From the NCBI GenBank assembly GCA_016721465.1, contig JADKIA010000027.1:496001-560000 (forward strand): a stretch of DNA of 64,000 nt, given 5' to 3'. Of the stretch, positions 44,397 to 53,446 are shown piece by piece. Position numbers and translations under genes: made by a program. Source of the stretch: Ideonella sp. Its GTDB lineage: Bacteria > Pseudomonadota > Gammaproteobacteria > Burkholderiales > Burkholderiaceae_C. Under the pieces are notes generated by a model. That model saw only the letters and a program-made list of their open reading frames with translations, had not been told where the DNA came from and made no database searches. How positions within the stretch are numbered: the first letter of the stretch is position 1; every line of letters begins with the position of its first letter.

Positions 44397-45354
44397 GGCT
44401 GTCGATCGGCAACAGGGGCGGTGGCGGGGCCGGCAGCAGGTTGCGCATGGGCCACGATTGGCGCACGCCTTGCAGCAGGTCGCGCGAGTCCTCGACCAGT
44501 GGCGGTGCGCTGCGCAGCAGCGGCGGCAGGCCCGTTGCCGCCGCGGCCGAAATCGTGCGCGTATCGCGCATCACGCCATCGAGCTGCTTGATCACTTGCT
44601 CGCTCTGGTTGAGCATGCCGGGCAGCTTGCCGTTCACGGCCTCCAGGCTCTTCTCGGCCTGCACCAGCAGCCCACTGACCCGCAGCAGCATCTGGTTGAC
44701 CTCCAGCATCGCGGTCTCGGACTGCTCGCCCAGCCCGCGCGTGCGGTTGCGCAGCTCGGTGCTCACCGCGTGCAGCTGCTCGGCGGTGCCGACCATCGCG
44801 GTCGACAGTGCACTGGCGTTGCGCAGCACGGCATCGATGTCGCCCTTGCGCTCGAGCGCGACACCGGTGAGCTGCTTGACATCGTCGAGGATCGGCACGA
44901 CGCGGGCGCGGAAGTCGTCGGCGATCTCGGTCAGCGTGCCGCGGCGTCCGAAGGCCACGCGCGGGTCGCTGGCCGACAGGGGCGTGGCCGCACTGCCGGC
45001 ACGCAGATCGATCGCCGGCGGGCGCAACTGCTCGCGCACGACATTGGCCCGTGCATCGCTGCGCAGGTGCCCGTAGGGCCCGGCATCGACGGCGAGCACG
45101 ACCTTCACCTGCAGGTCGTCCTGGATCTGCAGGTCCAGCACCTTGCCGACACGGAATCCGCTCATGCGCACGGCGGTGCCCGGCGCCAGGCCGGTGACAT
45201 CGTCGGCGATGAAATAGACCTGTTCGCGGCTGACGAAGGCCCCCTGCTTGTAGGCCACGCCACCGATCAACAGCGCAGCCAGCAGCGCGGCCACCAGCAA
45301 CAGCCCGGTGATCTGGCTGCGTTGGCGCTCGACCTTGGGCAACGGGGCGGTCAT
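44359..45354 (-). CDS. MlaD-like MCE-domain protein
   Basis: The protein has 331 residues. One helix (ITGLLLVAALLAALLIGGVAY) precedes a single MCE domain (QVYFIADDVTGLAPGTAVRMSG / FRVGKVLDL). A helical C-terminal extension of about 170 residues follows. MlaD binds phospholipid and works with the MlaE permease, whose gene is 28 bases upstream. The E. coli protein is 183 residues, so this one has a longer needle. Confidence 0.87.
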   Translation of the reverse strand: MTAPLPKVERQRSQITGLLLVAALLAALLIGGVAYKQGAFVSREQVYFIADDVTGLAPGTAVRMSGFRVGKVLDLQIQDDLQVKVVLAVDAGPYGHLRSDARANVVREQLRPPAIDLRAGSAATPLSASDPRVAFGRRGTLTEIADDFRARVVPILDDVKQLTGVALERKGDIDAVLRNASALSTAMVGTAEQLHAVSTELRNRTRGLGEQSETAMLEVNQMLLRVSGLLVQAEKSLEAVNGKLPGMLNQSEQVIKQLDGVMRDTRTISAAAATGLPPLLRSAPPLVEDSRDLLQGVRQSWPMRNLLPAPPPPLLPIDSHDPAALRDPAPR

Positions 45355-45382
45355 GGTGTCGGCAGCTCGGCGTGGCGGGGGA

Positions 45383-46159
45383 TCACAGCAGCCACAGCAA
45401 GAGCATGGCGATCAGGTCGACCACGCCCACGAAGCTCAGGCTGCCCAGGCAGGCCGCCACCACCGCCTTGGGCAGCTTGCCGACATCGCTCTCGACCTGC
45501 AGCCCATGGTAGCAGGCGATGGCGGCCGTGCCGGCGCCGAACAACGCGGCCTTGCCGATCGACAGCGGCACCTGCCACCAGGTCGCGGCCGTGAGGAACG
45601 AATCGAGTTCGAAGTCCAGGCTCGAGCCCAGAACCACGGTGCTCGCCAGCAACGCCGAGGCGATGGCGATGAACTGGAACACCGTCACCAGCGCCGCCGA
45701 GGAGATGGCCGCGCCGAGCACCCGTGGCAGCACCACTTCCTCTTCGTGGACCAGGGCGCCCCAATGGGTGTCGTGGATGCCACTGCGCAGCCGCATGAGT
45801 GCGACCTCGGCGGCGATGGCCACGCAGCTGCGCACGATGATGATGAGGGCGGTGACGAGCGGGCCGAGTTCACGGATGCCGCCCCACACCACGGCGCGCA
45901 GCGCGACATCGTTGTCCGGGCCGAGCAGTTCGAGCACCCGTGTCACGACGACCGCGCCGAACAGCAAGGCCACGACGGCCACGTAGGGAACGGCCTGTAC
46001 GCCGGTGACGGCGATCTGTCGCGCCAGCGCCGCCTGCACCGGCTCGCGACGCAGCAGGTCGCGCTGCGCGACGGCATGCACGAGCATCGAGCTGTAGCCC
46101 AGCGCGAGACGCTTGCTCACCGAGATCATGAGGTCCCAAGGAAGATGCGGATCGGGCAT
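45383..46159 (-). CDS. MlaE-like ABC permease
   Basis: The protein has 258 residues. The start at 46159 is uncertain, and the ATG at 46129 is equally plausible. There are about five helices with IRELGPLVTALIIIVRSCVAIAAEVALMR and HDTHWGALVHEEEVVLPRV, which match the MlaE permease core (GPVLTALIVAGRVGAAIAAELG-type). It should move phospholipid with MlaD and an MlaF ATPase. No ATPase gene is next to it, so one from elsewhere must be used. Confidence 0.85.
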   Translation of the reverse strand: MPDPHLPWDLMISVSKRLALGYSSMLVHAVAQRDLLRREPVQAALARQIAVTGVQAVPYVAVVALLFGAVVVTRVLELLGPDNDVALRAVVWGGIRELGPLVTALIIIVRSCVAIAAEVALMRLRSGIHDTHWGALVHEEEVVLPRVLGAAISSAALVTVFQFIAIASALLASTVVLGSSLDFELDSFLTAATWWQVPLSIGKAALFGAGTAAIACYHGLQVESDVGKLPKAVVAACLGSLSFVGVVDLIAMLLLWLL

Positions 46160-46187
46160 GATGCCCGAATTCGCGCAAGGTGGAACT

Positions 46188-47501
46188 TCAGACGAACGCC
46201 AGGCCGGTCTGAGCCAGGCCGACGAGGTCGACGTTCGCCAGGTTCAGGTCCAGCTCGGCGGCCATCAGTGCCAGCGACACGGGCGAGTACTGGCCGCTGG
46301 CGAGAACCCCGGTCCAGTACTGCAGGTCATCGGGCGATGGCGTCTGTCCGACCAGGTTCTGGTACAGCAGCGTGACCTCGGCCGCCGCGGTGAAGCCCGG
46401 GCCCAGGCCGGCTTCCAGCGCCAACTGCATGAGCTCGGCCTTGCCCATGCCGCCGTCGGCCAGGTTCAGGCCGATGCCGACATAGCGTGGCTCGGCCACG
46501 CCCGCCTTGCCGAACACGGCGCCAAGGAACTTGGCCACGGTGCCGGCGTTGCCGTCGAGGTCGAAGGCCAACGACCCGTCGGCGAAGGACAGCCGTTCGA
46601 CCTGCAGCAGGCTGTCGGTGCCGTCGGGGCCGTTGACGGTATGCCCGCCGGGCCTTGGTGTGATCGTGTAGGCCGCACGGTTGCCGCTGAAGCGCGCAGT
46701 GTCGATGCCGGCGCCGCCGTTCAAGGTGTCATTGCCGCCTGCTCCGTCGACCACGTCATCGCCACTGCCACCGGCGAGCGCATCGGCGTTGCCGGTGCCG
46801 ATCAGGTACAGGCCATCGGTGCCCTGGCCCAGGGCTCCACCCAGGCCATCTCCGCCATACAGCCACATCAGGGCTGCGACGTCGTAGGGCGAATAGGTGG
46901 CATGGGGGCCACCGGAGGAGGTGTAGGACATCAGCGTGTTGGCGGTGTTGTCCTGCGCCGTCGGCAACGTGACCTCGCCATCGAACGGATGCTTCAGTCC
47001 CATCGCGTGGCCAAGCTCGTGCAGCAGGACTTCGAAGCCGGTCGTGCCAACCGTTGGGGCGTTGTTGGAGGCGGCGAAATTCGCGGTGTCGAGGTAGACG
47101 AAGGCGTCGGCGCTGTAGCGGGTGACGGTCGTGCCGCTGTAGCTGTAGCTCCACGACAGACTGCAGAAGCCCGCGGTGTTCTGACCCAGCAGGTCGCCGT
47201 CGGCGAAATGGATGTCGGCGGCATGGCCGTCGCCGGTGGCAACGAAGCGGATGCCGGTGATCTGGGTCAGAAGGGACAGCGCGCTCGCAACCGCGCTTTG
47301 CTGGGTGGCGTTGAAGGCCGTGGGGGCGGCCATGAGGTTGCTGCCGATGTCGGCCACATTGCCGTCGACCAGGGAGAACGTGTAGTAGATCGTGTTGCGC
47401 GACGGTGCCAGCCAGTTCCAGCCTGGACCCGCCTCGAGCAGGGCGTCGATGTGCTGGAGCCCGGACGAGGGCTGGGCTGTGATGTCGGCGACGGTGGACA
47501 T
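46188..47501 (-). CDS. secreted serralysin-like metalloprotease with RTX repeats
   Basis: The protein has 437 residues from the ATG at 47501. A GTG at 47522 is possible. The zinc site is HELGHAMGLKH with HPF after it, and the Met-turn is LMSYTS. RTX nonapeptides (GTGNADALAGGSGDD, GGNDTLNGGAGID) bind calcium and mark type I secretion. The C-terminal part (about 330-437) is a DUF4214-type helical region (TLLYQNLVGQTPSPDDLQYW). No signal peptide is seen, as expected. No ABC/HlyD/TolC genes are adjacent. Confidence 0.88.
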   Translation of the reverse strand: MSTVADITAQPSSGLQHIDALLEAGPGWNWLAPSRNTIYYTFSLVDGNVADIGSNLMAAPTAFNATQQSAVASALSLLTQITGIRFVATGDGHAADIHFADGDLLGQNTAGFCSLSWSYSYSGTTVTRYSADAFVYLDTANFAASNNAPTVGTTGFEVLLHELGHAMGLKHPFDGEVTLPTAQDNTANTLMSYTSSGGPHATYSPYDVAALMWLYGGDGLGGALGQGTDGLYLIGTGNADALAGGSGDDVVDGAGGNDTLNGGAGIDTARFSGNRAAYTITPRPGGHTVNGPDGTDSLLQVERLSFADGSLAFDLDGNAGTVAKFLGAVFGKAGVAEPRYVGIGLNLADGGMGKAELMQLALEAGLGPGFTAAAEVTLLYQNLVGQTPSPDDLQYWTGVLASGQYSPVSLALMAAELDLNLANVDLVGLAQTGLAFV

Positions 47502-47595
47502 GTGCTGGATCTTCGGCGGCACCCGATAATATGAAGTCCCGGGCCGCCTGATCGCCGGTCACTGGTGCCGCCACCCGGGCTCACGGCCCAACAAT

Positions 47596-47627
47596 GCGCT
47601 GCCGCGCTGCCGCGCTGCCGCGCGGCC
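47596..47627. repeat. short tandem repeat of GCGCTGCC
   Basis: Three perfect copies of GCGCTGCC plus a degenerate fourth lie in the 158-base gap between the metalloprotease start and the DUF1501 stop. No gene or clear promoter is seen in this gap. Confidence 0.5.
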
Positions 47628-47659
47628 GGCGGACCGCGTTGGGGTCGGGGGCCCGGGGC

Positions 47660-49000
47660 TCAGCCGAAGTAGCCCAGATTGCGCTGGCTGAAGTTGCCCA
47701 GCAGCGGAAACACCCGGGTCATGTCGGCTGGGCTCACGCCCAGCCAGCCGGCCAGTGTGGCCCCCATCTGGTCGACCGAGGTGGTCGGCAGCCATCGGCC
47801 TTCGCTGCTCACGTCGTCCGGCCCGCCGAGCACGAGTTGCGGCATGCGGCCATAGACGCCGCGGCGGACCGCGCCGCCGATCACGAACTGGTGGCCCCCC
47901 CAGGCGTGGTCGGTGCCTGCGCCCGATGCCGGCTGCAGGGTGCGAGAGAAATCCGAGGCCGTGAAGGTGGTCACCTGCGAGGCCACGCCGAGTTGCTGGG
48001 TGGCATCGTAGAAGGCCTTCAGCGCTGGTCCGAGCTGTCCAAAGAGATCGTTCTGCTGGGCGAGCTGGTCGTTGTGGGTATCGAAGCCCCCCATCGAAAC
48101 GAAAAAGATCTGCCGCGTCACGCCCAGGCTCTGGCGGCCTTCGATGATCTTGGCCACGCTCAACAGTTGCTGGGCCAGGCCGCTGTTCAGGTTGGCAAAC
48201 AGGCCAGCGGTGCTGCCGTTGCTCGTCAACGCCGTGTTCAGCGCGTTGCTGGCCTGCGTGGCTTGTTGCAGCACACCGGCGGCCGCGCGCTCCTCGGCAT
48301 TCGCATAGGACCGCTGCAGCAGCTCGGTGTACAGCTTGTAGAGCGGATTGGCGGCGGGATTGCTGCCAAACCCCTTGATCGCAAAACCGCCGCTGGAGCC
48401 CAACGCCAGGCCGTCGCTGGTCTGGCCGTTCATGAACACGTTGTTGCCGCTGATCGACAGCACCATGGGCATGCCGCCACTCGGCTGCAGGTCGGCGATG
48501 CGGCCCCCCCAGCCGGTGCTGACGCCGGGGCTCGACACGCCCTGTTGCCACTGGGCCTGCTGGTCGCTGTGAGAGAACAGATTGGGTGGCAGCAGGGCAC
48601 CCGCGGCATTGAACTCGGCCTTGGTCAGCGGCCGGACCAAGGTGCCCACGTTGGCCTGGACGGCCAGATGCCCCTGCGTCCAGATGTCGGCCAAGGGTGC
48701 CAGCGCGCCGTGCAGCCCGACCGTCGCACCCGTCAATGGCGCCAGGCTGGATTGCTGAAGGCTCAGCCCGCCGGCCGCGGCATTGCCGCGTGCCTTGGCG
48801 TAGGCGGCATAGCCCGCCGCGTCGACCGGCACGACCATGTTGTTGGCGTCGTTGCCGCCATAGAGAAAGACGCAAACGAGGGCGCGGTAGTCGCTGCCCT
48901 GCAAGGGGGCCGCCCGCAGGGCCAGCGGGGACAGGGGGCCGCTGGCGGCCAGCGCCGCGGCCTGCCCCAGGAATCGACGTCGGGCGTTGGGGGTGTTCAT
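47660..49000 (-). CDS. DUF1501 Tat-exported protein
   Basis: The protein has 446 residues. The ATG at 49000 is one base after the stop of the DUF1800 gene. The Tat signal is ARRRFLGQAAALAASG. The family core is seen in ALVCVFLYGGNDANNMVVPVD, VSMGGFDTHNDQ and DHAWGGHQFVIGG, which resemble an alkaline-phosphatase/sulfatase-type fold with the DTH and DHAWGG motifs. DUF1501 proteins nearly always sit beside DUF1800 partners, as here. No substrate is known with confidence. Confidence 0.88.
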   Translation of the reverse strand: MNTPNARRRFLGQAAALAASGPLSPLALRAAPLQGSDYRALVCVFLYGGNDANNMVVPVDAAGYAAYAKARGNAAAGGLSLQQSSLAPLTGATVGLHGALAPLADIWTQGHLAVQANVGTLVRPLTKAEFNAAGALLPPNLFSHSDQQAQWQQGVSSPGVSTGWGGRIADLQPSGGMPMVLSISGNNVFMNGQTSDGLALGSSGGFAIKGFGSNPAANPLYKLYTELLQRSYANAEERAAAGVLQQATQASNALNTALTSNGSTAGLFANLNSGLAQQLLSVAKIIEGRQSLGVTRQIFFVSMGGFDTHNDQLAQQNDLFGQLGPALKAFYDATQQLGVASQVTTFTASDFSRTLQPASGAGTDHAWGGHQFVIGGAVRRGVYGRMPQLVLGGPDDVSSEGRWLPTTSVDQMGATLAGWLGVSPADMTRVFPLLGNFSQRNLGYFG

Positions 49001-49001
49001 C

Positions 49002-50654
49002 TCAGTTCTCCACCAGGTATTCGGGCGACATGACGGCCAGAAACAGCGCCGCGCGGGCGCGATCCAGCGGCTTGCTGGCGGGCTGGATCTGGGCGGCTTT
49101 CTGCAGGGCTTGCAGCAGCGGGCCACTCGCTCGGCCAGCGAAGAGCACACGGTCGATCTCCTTGACCAGCGCGACCGGATCGGCAGCCAGCAGCTGCCAG
49201 CGCGCGAGGTCGATCTTGCTGCCGGTGGCGCCCGCCACCGTCGCGTCGGGCGCCACGCCCTTGCCGTTGAGAGCGGTCGAGAAGATGCCGCTGAGCTTGA
49301 AGGCGTTGCTGGCGTTGAACAAGCCGAAGGCCGGGCCATCCAGCGAAGCGTCGTCGGGCAGGTCGTAGTCGGGCGAGAAGAAGTTGAAGACCGACGGCGG
49401 GCTGAAGATGGGCTGACCCAGACTCGACGCCTGCGTGCGCAACCAAACGCCGTCGCTCTGGCCACCCAGGGCGCGGAACAGGTGCGTCAGCTGCAGGATC
49501 GGCTCGCGCAGCTTGCCGAAGCGGTCGGGCGCCGTTGGCGCGGACGCCTCGGGGTCGAGCAGGATGGCGCTGAGCACGGCCTTCATGTCGCCGCGACCGG
49601 TGGTCCTGGGTCCGCTGCCGGGCGCCGCGGCCGCGTTGTTGAAGGCCGCCGCCACCCGCGCGACATAGGCCGGGCTGGGGTTGGCCGTGACGAACTGCTG
49701 GATCAACTGGCGTCCGATGAAGGGGCCGACATTGGGGTGGTTGAAGATGTTGTCGATCGCCGCGTCCAGGTCGGCCGCCGCGCTTTGCCCGGCGGGCAGC
49801 GTCACACCATTGAGCAGGCGCTTGGATGCGCTGTCGTGGTGCTCGGCAAACGCGATCATCGGGGCATCGAAATTCGTCGGATTGGGGAACTTGCTGCGTG
49901 TCGCACCGGGCCGCGGCGGGTAGGTCCAGCCAGTGAAGGCGTGCGCGAAGCCTTCAACCGTTTCCTGGTCATAGCTGGGTTGAGGCTGGCCGTTGGGGCC
50001 GAGCTTGGCGCTGCCGTCGACATTGAGTTGCCACAGCCCGATGCTGAACAACTGCAGCACCTCGCGGGCGTAGTTCTCGTTGGGTTCGATGCCCTTGATC
50101 GGGTTGGGCTTGTCGTTGTTGGCCATGTTCAGGAACTTGCCCATGGCCGGGCTCAGGGTGACCTCGCGCAACACGTCGCGAAAGTTGCCGAAGGCATGGT
50201 TCAGAAAGATGCGCTGGTAGTTCGCCAAGGCATAGGGCAGCTTGATCTGCTGCCCCGACACGACCAGGATTTCGCTCAGGGCCAATGCCGTGCGCTGGCG
50301 CAGCTGATCGGGTTCGTTGATCGCGTTGCGGAAGAACTGGGTCTGCACCGGAAACAGCGTGTAGTTGTCGCGCCCGCAGGTGTCGGGCGAACCGGCCGGG
50401 CAGCCGACGCCGCGGTTTGGGTCAACGTAGTGCAGCCCCTTGTAGTCCGAACTGCGCAAGCTGAACTGCTTCTGCAGCCAGGCGTCCTTGCCGGAAGCGA
50501 TCACCTCCGCAACGGCGCTGTCGGTGGGACCGAAACTGGCTTGCGCCAGAAAGCGGCGCGCATCGCCGTCGCTGAGGGTCGCCGCGTTGGCGGCGCCTGC
50601 GGCCATCGAAAACCAGACAAGGCCGGCGGCTATTCTTCTGCACTTCAGCACCAT
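49002..50654 (-). CDS. DUF1800 exported protein
   Basis: The protein has 550 residues. The ATG at 50654 is 6 bases from AGGAG. The ATG at 50660 abuts it. The signal peptide is AAGLVWFSMAAGAANA. Family motifs are DARRFLAQASFGPT, PNENYAREVLQLFSIGLWQL and FAHAFTGWTY, characteristic of DUF1800. It is co-transcribed with the DUF1501 gene. Function is unknown. A periplasmic or surface partner of DUF1501 is likely. Confidence 0.9.
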   Translation of the reverse strand: MVLKCRRIAAGLVWFSMAAGAANAATLSDGDARRFLAQASFGPTDSAVAEVIASGKDAWLQKQFSLRSSDYKGLHYVDPNRGVGCPAGSPDTCGRDNYTLFPVQTQFFRNAINEPDQLRQRTALALSEILVVSGQQIKLPYALANYQRIFLNHAFGNFRDVLREVTLSPAMGKFLNMANNDKPNPIKGIEPNENYAREVLQLFSIGLWQLNVDGSAKLGPNGQPQPSYDQETVEGFAHAFTGWTYPPRPGATRSKFPNPTNFDAPMIAFAEHHDSASKRLLNGVTLPAGQSAAADLDAAIDNIFNHPNVGPFIGRQLIQQFVTANPSPAYVARVAAAFNNAAAAPGSGPRTTGRGDMKAVLSAILLDPEASAPTAPDRFGKLREPILQLTHLFRALGGQSDGVWLRTQASSLGQPIFSPPSVFNFFSPDYDLPDDASLDGPAFGLFNASNAFKLSGIFSTALNGKGVAPDATVAGATGSKIDLARWQLLAADPVALVKEIDRVLFAGRASGPLLQALQKAAQIQPASKPLDRARAALFLAVMSPEYLVEN

Positions 50655-50830
50655 GGGCATCTCCTGTTGGCCGGATTCTGTGGTCCGCCAGGTCGTTTGA
50701 AATGCCTTGCCTGGTAAGCGGCCGTACGGAGCTGTAACCGGCGCGCGCGCGGTGCCAATCGCCCGGCACGCCTCGGCTGTTCAGTCGGGCAGCGGCGGGG
50801 CGCGATCGCGCAGCCGCCCTGCCAGGCGGC

Positions 50831-51931
50831 TCATTCGCCGGCGGCGAGTGACACGCTGAGCCTGCGTGTCTGCCCACTGCGCCAGACGCTGAGCGCGACG
50901 GTCTCGCCCGGCGCGCGTTTCTCCAGCACGCTGAGCATGTCGTCCATGTCGCCGACGGCCTCGTCGTTGATCGCGGTGATGACATCGCCGGCGATGACCT
51001 CGCCGCGGGAGCCGCGACGGAACGGCTGCAAGCCGGCCTTTGCGGCCGGCGAGCCCGGACCGATCTGCACGACCACGACACCCTTGGGCAGGTTCAACGC
51101 GCGCTGCAATTGGCTCGATCCCGCCGTGACGCCCAGGGCTGGCCGCACGAAACGGCCGTCGCGAATCAGTCGCGGCACGATGCGGTTGACCTCGTCCACC
51201 GGGATGGCGAAACCGATGCCCGCGCTGGCGCCGCTGGGGCTGGCGATTTGCGTGTTGACACCAATCAGCCGGCCCGCCGAGTCCAGCAGCGGCCCGCCCG
51301 AGTTGCCGGGGTTGATGGCCGCATCGGTCTGGATCACGCCGCGGATGGTGCGGCTGTTGAAGGACTCGATCTCGCGGTTCAACGCGCTGACGATGCCGGT
51401 GGTCAGCGTCTGGTCCAGGCCGAACGGGTTGCCAATGGCGTAGACGCGCTGCCCCACCGCGAGATCGCGGCTGGTGCCCAGTGCGATCGGCGGCAGCTTG
51501 GCCTTCGGCGCATCGATGCGCAGCACGGCCAGGTCGCGGTCGGCGAATGCGCCCACCAGCGTGGCGTCGAAGCTGGTCTGGTCGGCCAGCGTCACGCGCG
51601 CGCCCTGGGCGCCCTGGATGACATGAAAGTTGGTGACGATGTGGCCCTGGTCGTCCCAGACGAAGCCCGTGCCGGTGCCGCGCGGCACCTGCTGCACGTT
51701 CAGGCTGAAGAGGTCGCGCTGCACGCCCAGGCTGGTGATGTGGACCACCGAGGGCGAGGTCTTCCTGAACAGCTCGATGTGCGCCAGTTCGTCGGCAGCC
51801 AGCGCACTGCGCGGGGTGACGACGCGCGGCTGGGCCTCGCCGCGACCGTGCGCGGGGGCGGTGGTGAGCGACAGCGCTGCGGTCAGCAGCAGCGTGCCGA
51901 TGGACGTGCGGAGCGCGGGCAGGGCATTCAT
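50831..51931 (-). CDS. HtrA/DegP-like periplasmic serine protease
   Basis: The protein has 366 residues. The ATG at 51931 starts a signal peptide ending APAHG. The trypsin fold has the triad His (TNFHVIQG), Asp (DRDLAVLRID) and Ser (GNSGGPLLD). One C-terminal PDZ domain (about 270-365, VVVQIGPGSPAAKAGLQP) makes it DegS/DegQ-like. It degrades misfolded envelope proteins or cleaves a regulator. It is divergent from the ECF sigma factor across a 323-base gap, which suggests a link to that system. A GC-rich hairpin region without a T tract follows the stop. Confidence 0.92.
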   Translation of the reverse strand: MNALPALRTSIGTLLLTAALSLTTAPAHGRGEAQPRVVTPRSALAADELAHIELFRKTSPSVVHITSLGVQRDLFSLNVQQVPRGTGTGFVWDDQGHIVTNFHVIQGAQGARVTLADQTSFDATLVGAFADRDLAVLRIDAPKAKLPPIALGTSRDLAVGQRVYAIGNPFGLDQTLTTGIVSALNREIESFNSRTIRGVIQTDAAINPGNSGGPLLDSAGRLIGVNTQIASPSGASAGIGFAIPVDEVNRIVPRLIRDGRFVRPALGVTAGSSQLQRALNLPKGVVVVQIGPGSPAAKAGLQPFRRGSRGEVIAGDVITAINDEAVGDMDDMLSVLEKRAPGETVALSVWRSGQTRRLSVSLAAGE

Positions 51932-52254
51932 GCAGCAGGGGCCGCAAAGGCGGCAGGTTTCTTCAGGCCATCGAATGCTGCCAGATGCGGGCGGCGCCGG
52001 GTCTTGGTGCCGGTCGCTGGCCCTGCCTGCCTGGCCAGCGCAGGGCGGTCGAACCGCCGTCGAGCACGGGACGCAGAACTCGGCTGCAGTCCAATCAAAG
52101 GGGGTGCCCAACCGCAGACTGGACTTGGGGGATTTCGCCCAACCCTGATTGGGCATTTGCCCCGCATGGGGCATTTCCCGCCAGCGCTGGGTCGCGGTCT
52201 CCCAGGGAAACCGGGCTTTCCTGGCCTGGCACGAATGCCGCTACAGCTGCCTTC
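51932..52254. promoter_or_regulatory. divergent promoter region between protease and ECF sigma factor
   Basis: The 323 bases hold no gene. They contain a hairpin GGCGGT-CGA-ACCGCC (52044-52058), a palindrome TGCCCC-GCAT-GGGGCA (52158-52173) and a repeated GGGCATTT (52151 and 52170) that brackets it. Sites of this kind 80-100 bases before an ECF gene may be its own promoter or an operator. A TGGCACG at 52227 with GC at the right spacing has a poor -12 box and no leader and is not taken as a sigma-54 promoter. Confidence 0.4.
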
Positions 52255-52833
52255 ATGGACAGCGATGACGACCTCATGGAATTGGTGGTGGGCTGCCGTG
52301 CCGGCGACAACGCGGCATGGGCGGCCCTGGTGCAACGCTTTCAGCGGCTGGTGTATGCGGTGGTGTGCCGCATGGGTCTGGACGAGCACGATGCGGCGGA
52401 CGTGTTCCAGACCGTTTTCGAGCGACTGCAGAAACACCTGCCCACGCTGAAGGACCCCGCCCGCCTGCGCGCCTGGGTGGTGACCACCGCCAAGCGCGAG
52501 GGCCTGCTGCAGCGCCAGCGCGCGCGCCGCATGGTGTCGATGACCGTGGTCGAGAGCGACGATGGCCTCGGCCTGGGCGAATGGGATGTGCCCGACGAGG
52601 CCTTGGTGCCCGAGCAACTGCTCTCGCACCTGCAGCAGCTGGATCGCCTGCGCCAGGCCATCGAACAGTTGGAGCCACGCAGCCGCAGGATGATCGAGCT
52701 GCTGTTCAGTGACGAGGACCAGCGACTGCCCTACGAAGACATCGCCCGCCAGCTGGGCATGCCCATGGGCAGCCTGGGCCCCACGCGCCAGCGCTGTCTG
52801 GACCGCCTGCGGCGCATCTTGACGGCCGCATGA
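52255..52833 (+). CDS. ECF-type RNA polymerase sigma factor
   Basis: The protein has 192 residues. The ATG at 52255 gives MDSDDDLMELVVGCRAGDNA. Region 2 is FQRLVYAVVCRMGLDEHDAADVFQTVF, the ECF core with the DAADV...QTVF motif. Region 4 is LPYEDIARQLGMPMGSLGPTRQRCLDRL, a helix-turn-helix. It directs transcription of a small stress or envelope regulon. No anti-sigma factor with a membrane helix is next to it. The next protein (178 residues) is the closest candidate. Confidence 0.92.
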   Translation: MDSDDDLMELVVGCRAGDNAAWAALVQRFQRLVYAVVCRMGLDEHDAADVFQTVFERLQKHLPTLKDPARLRAWVVTTAKREGLLQRQRARRMVSMTVVESDDGLGLGEWDVPDEALVPEQLLSHLQQLDRLRQAIEQLEPRSRRMIELLFSDEDQRLPYEDIARQLGMPMGSLGPTRQRCLDRLRRILTAA

Positions 52834-52909
52834 CGAATCTTCTTGTATCCATGTATTTCCACGCTTTGCCGCGCCTCTGTGGAAGCAATCTCCCAGAGAA
52901 GCCAACACC

Positions 52910-53446
52910 ATGGAACACCTTCCCGCCATGACCGACGACGAACTGGCCGCGCTGAGCCGCCAGGCGTTGGCCCTGCCCGGCGCGCCAGCCGACTGGTTGT
53001 GCCGCGCCGTGGCCATCGGCGCGCCGACGCCAGTGCGGCCCTGGAAGGACTTGGCCGGCGCCTTGTCGCAGCACGTGGCTGCGGCCCTGAGCTTCGACAG
53101 CTGGGGTGCCCACGCTCTGGCCTCGGGCATGCGCTCGATGCCCGATCGCACGCGCCACCTGCTGTTCAGCGCCAAGGGTCACGACATCGATCTGCGCATC
53201 ATCCCCGTGGCGGAGCGCTTCGCGATGGCTGGCCAGGTGCTGGGCCCGGACGATGTGGGCATGGTGGAGCTGGTGCACCACCCGAGGGCTGGCGCCAGTG
53301 ATCACGAGGCCCACGTGGCCGCACTGGACGAACTGGGCGAGTTCCGCTTCGTCGGCCTGCGCCAGGGCACGGTGTCGATCACCCTGCGCCTGGGCAAGGA
53401 CGAGGTGATCCTGCCGTCCATCGAGGTGGGTGAGCATCGCGTGTGA
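52910..53446 (+). CDS. soluble protein of unknown function in the ECF-CHAT operon
   Basis: The protein has 178 residues. It is acidic, with no signal peptide or membrane helix. An N-terminal helix (MTDDELAALSRQALALPG) and a central LLFSAKGHDIDLRIIPVAE, then VGLRQGTVSITLRLG, look like a mixed alpha/beta domain. The stop overlaps the CHAT gene start. It could be a cytoplasmic anti-sigma or the substrate or cofactor of the CHAT protease. I do not recognise the family. Confidence 0.78.
   Translation: MEHLPAMTDDELAALSRQALALPGAPADWLCRAVAIGAPTPVRPWKDLAGALSQHVAAALSFDSWGAHALASGMRSMPDRTRHLLFSAKGHDIDLRIIPVAERFAMAGQVLGPDDVGMVELVHHPRAGASDHEAHVAALDELGEFRFVGLRQGTVSITLRLGKDEVILPSIEVGEHRV

Noticed and set aside
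52044..52058. GGTCGAACC-like bases resembling a tRNA T-loop
   Set aside because: They are only a short hairpin (GGCGGT-CGA-ACCGCC). There are no acceptor, D or anticodon stems around it.
52227..52242. TGGCACG with GC at sigma-54 spacing before the ECF sigma gene
   Set aside because: The -12 box is CCGCT (TT lost), the predicted start falls at the ATG and no TTCCCG palindrome pair lies upstream. It shows that GG-N10-GC alone occurs by chance in this GC-rich DNA.
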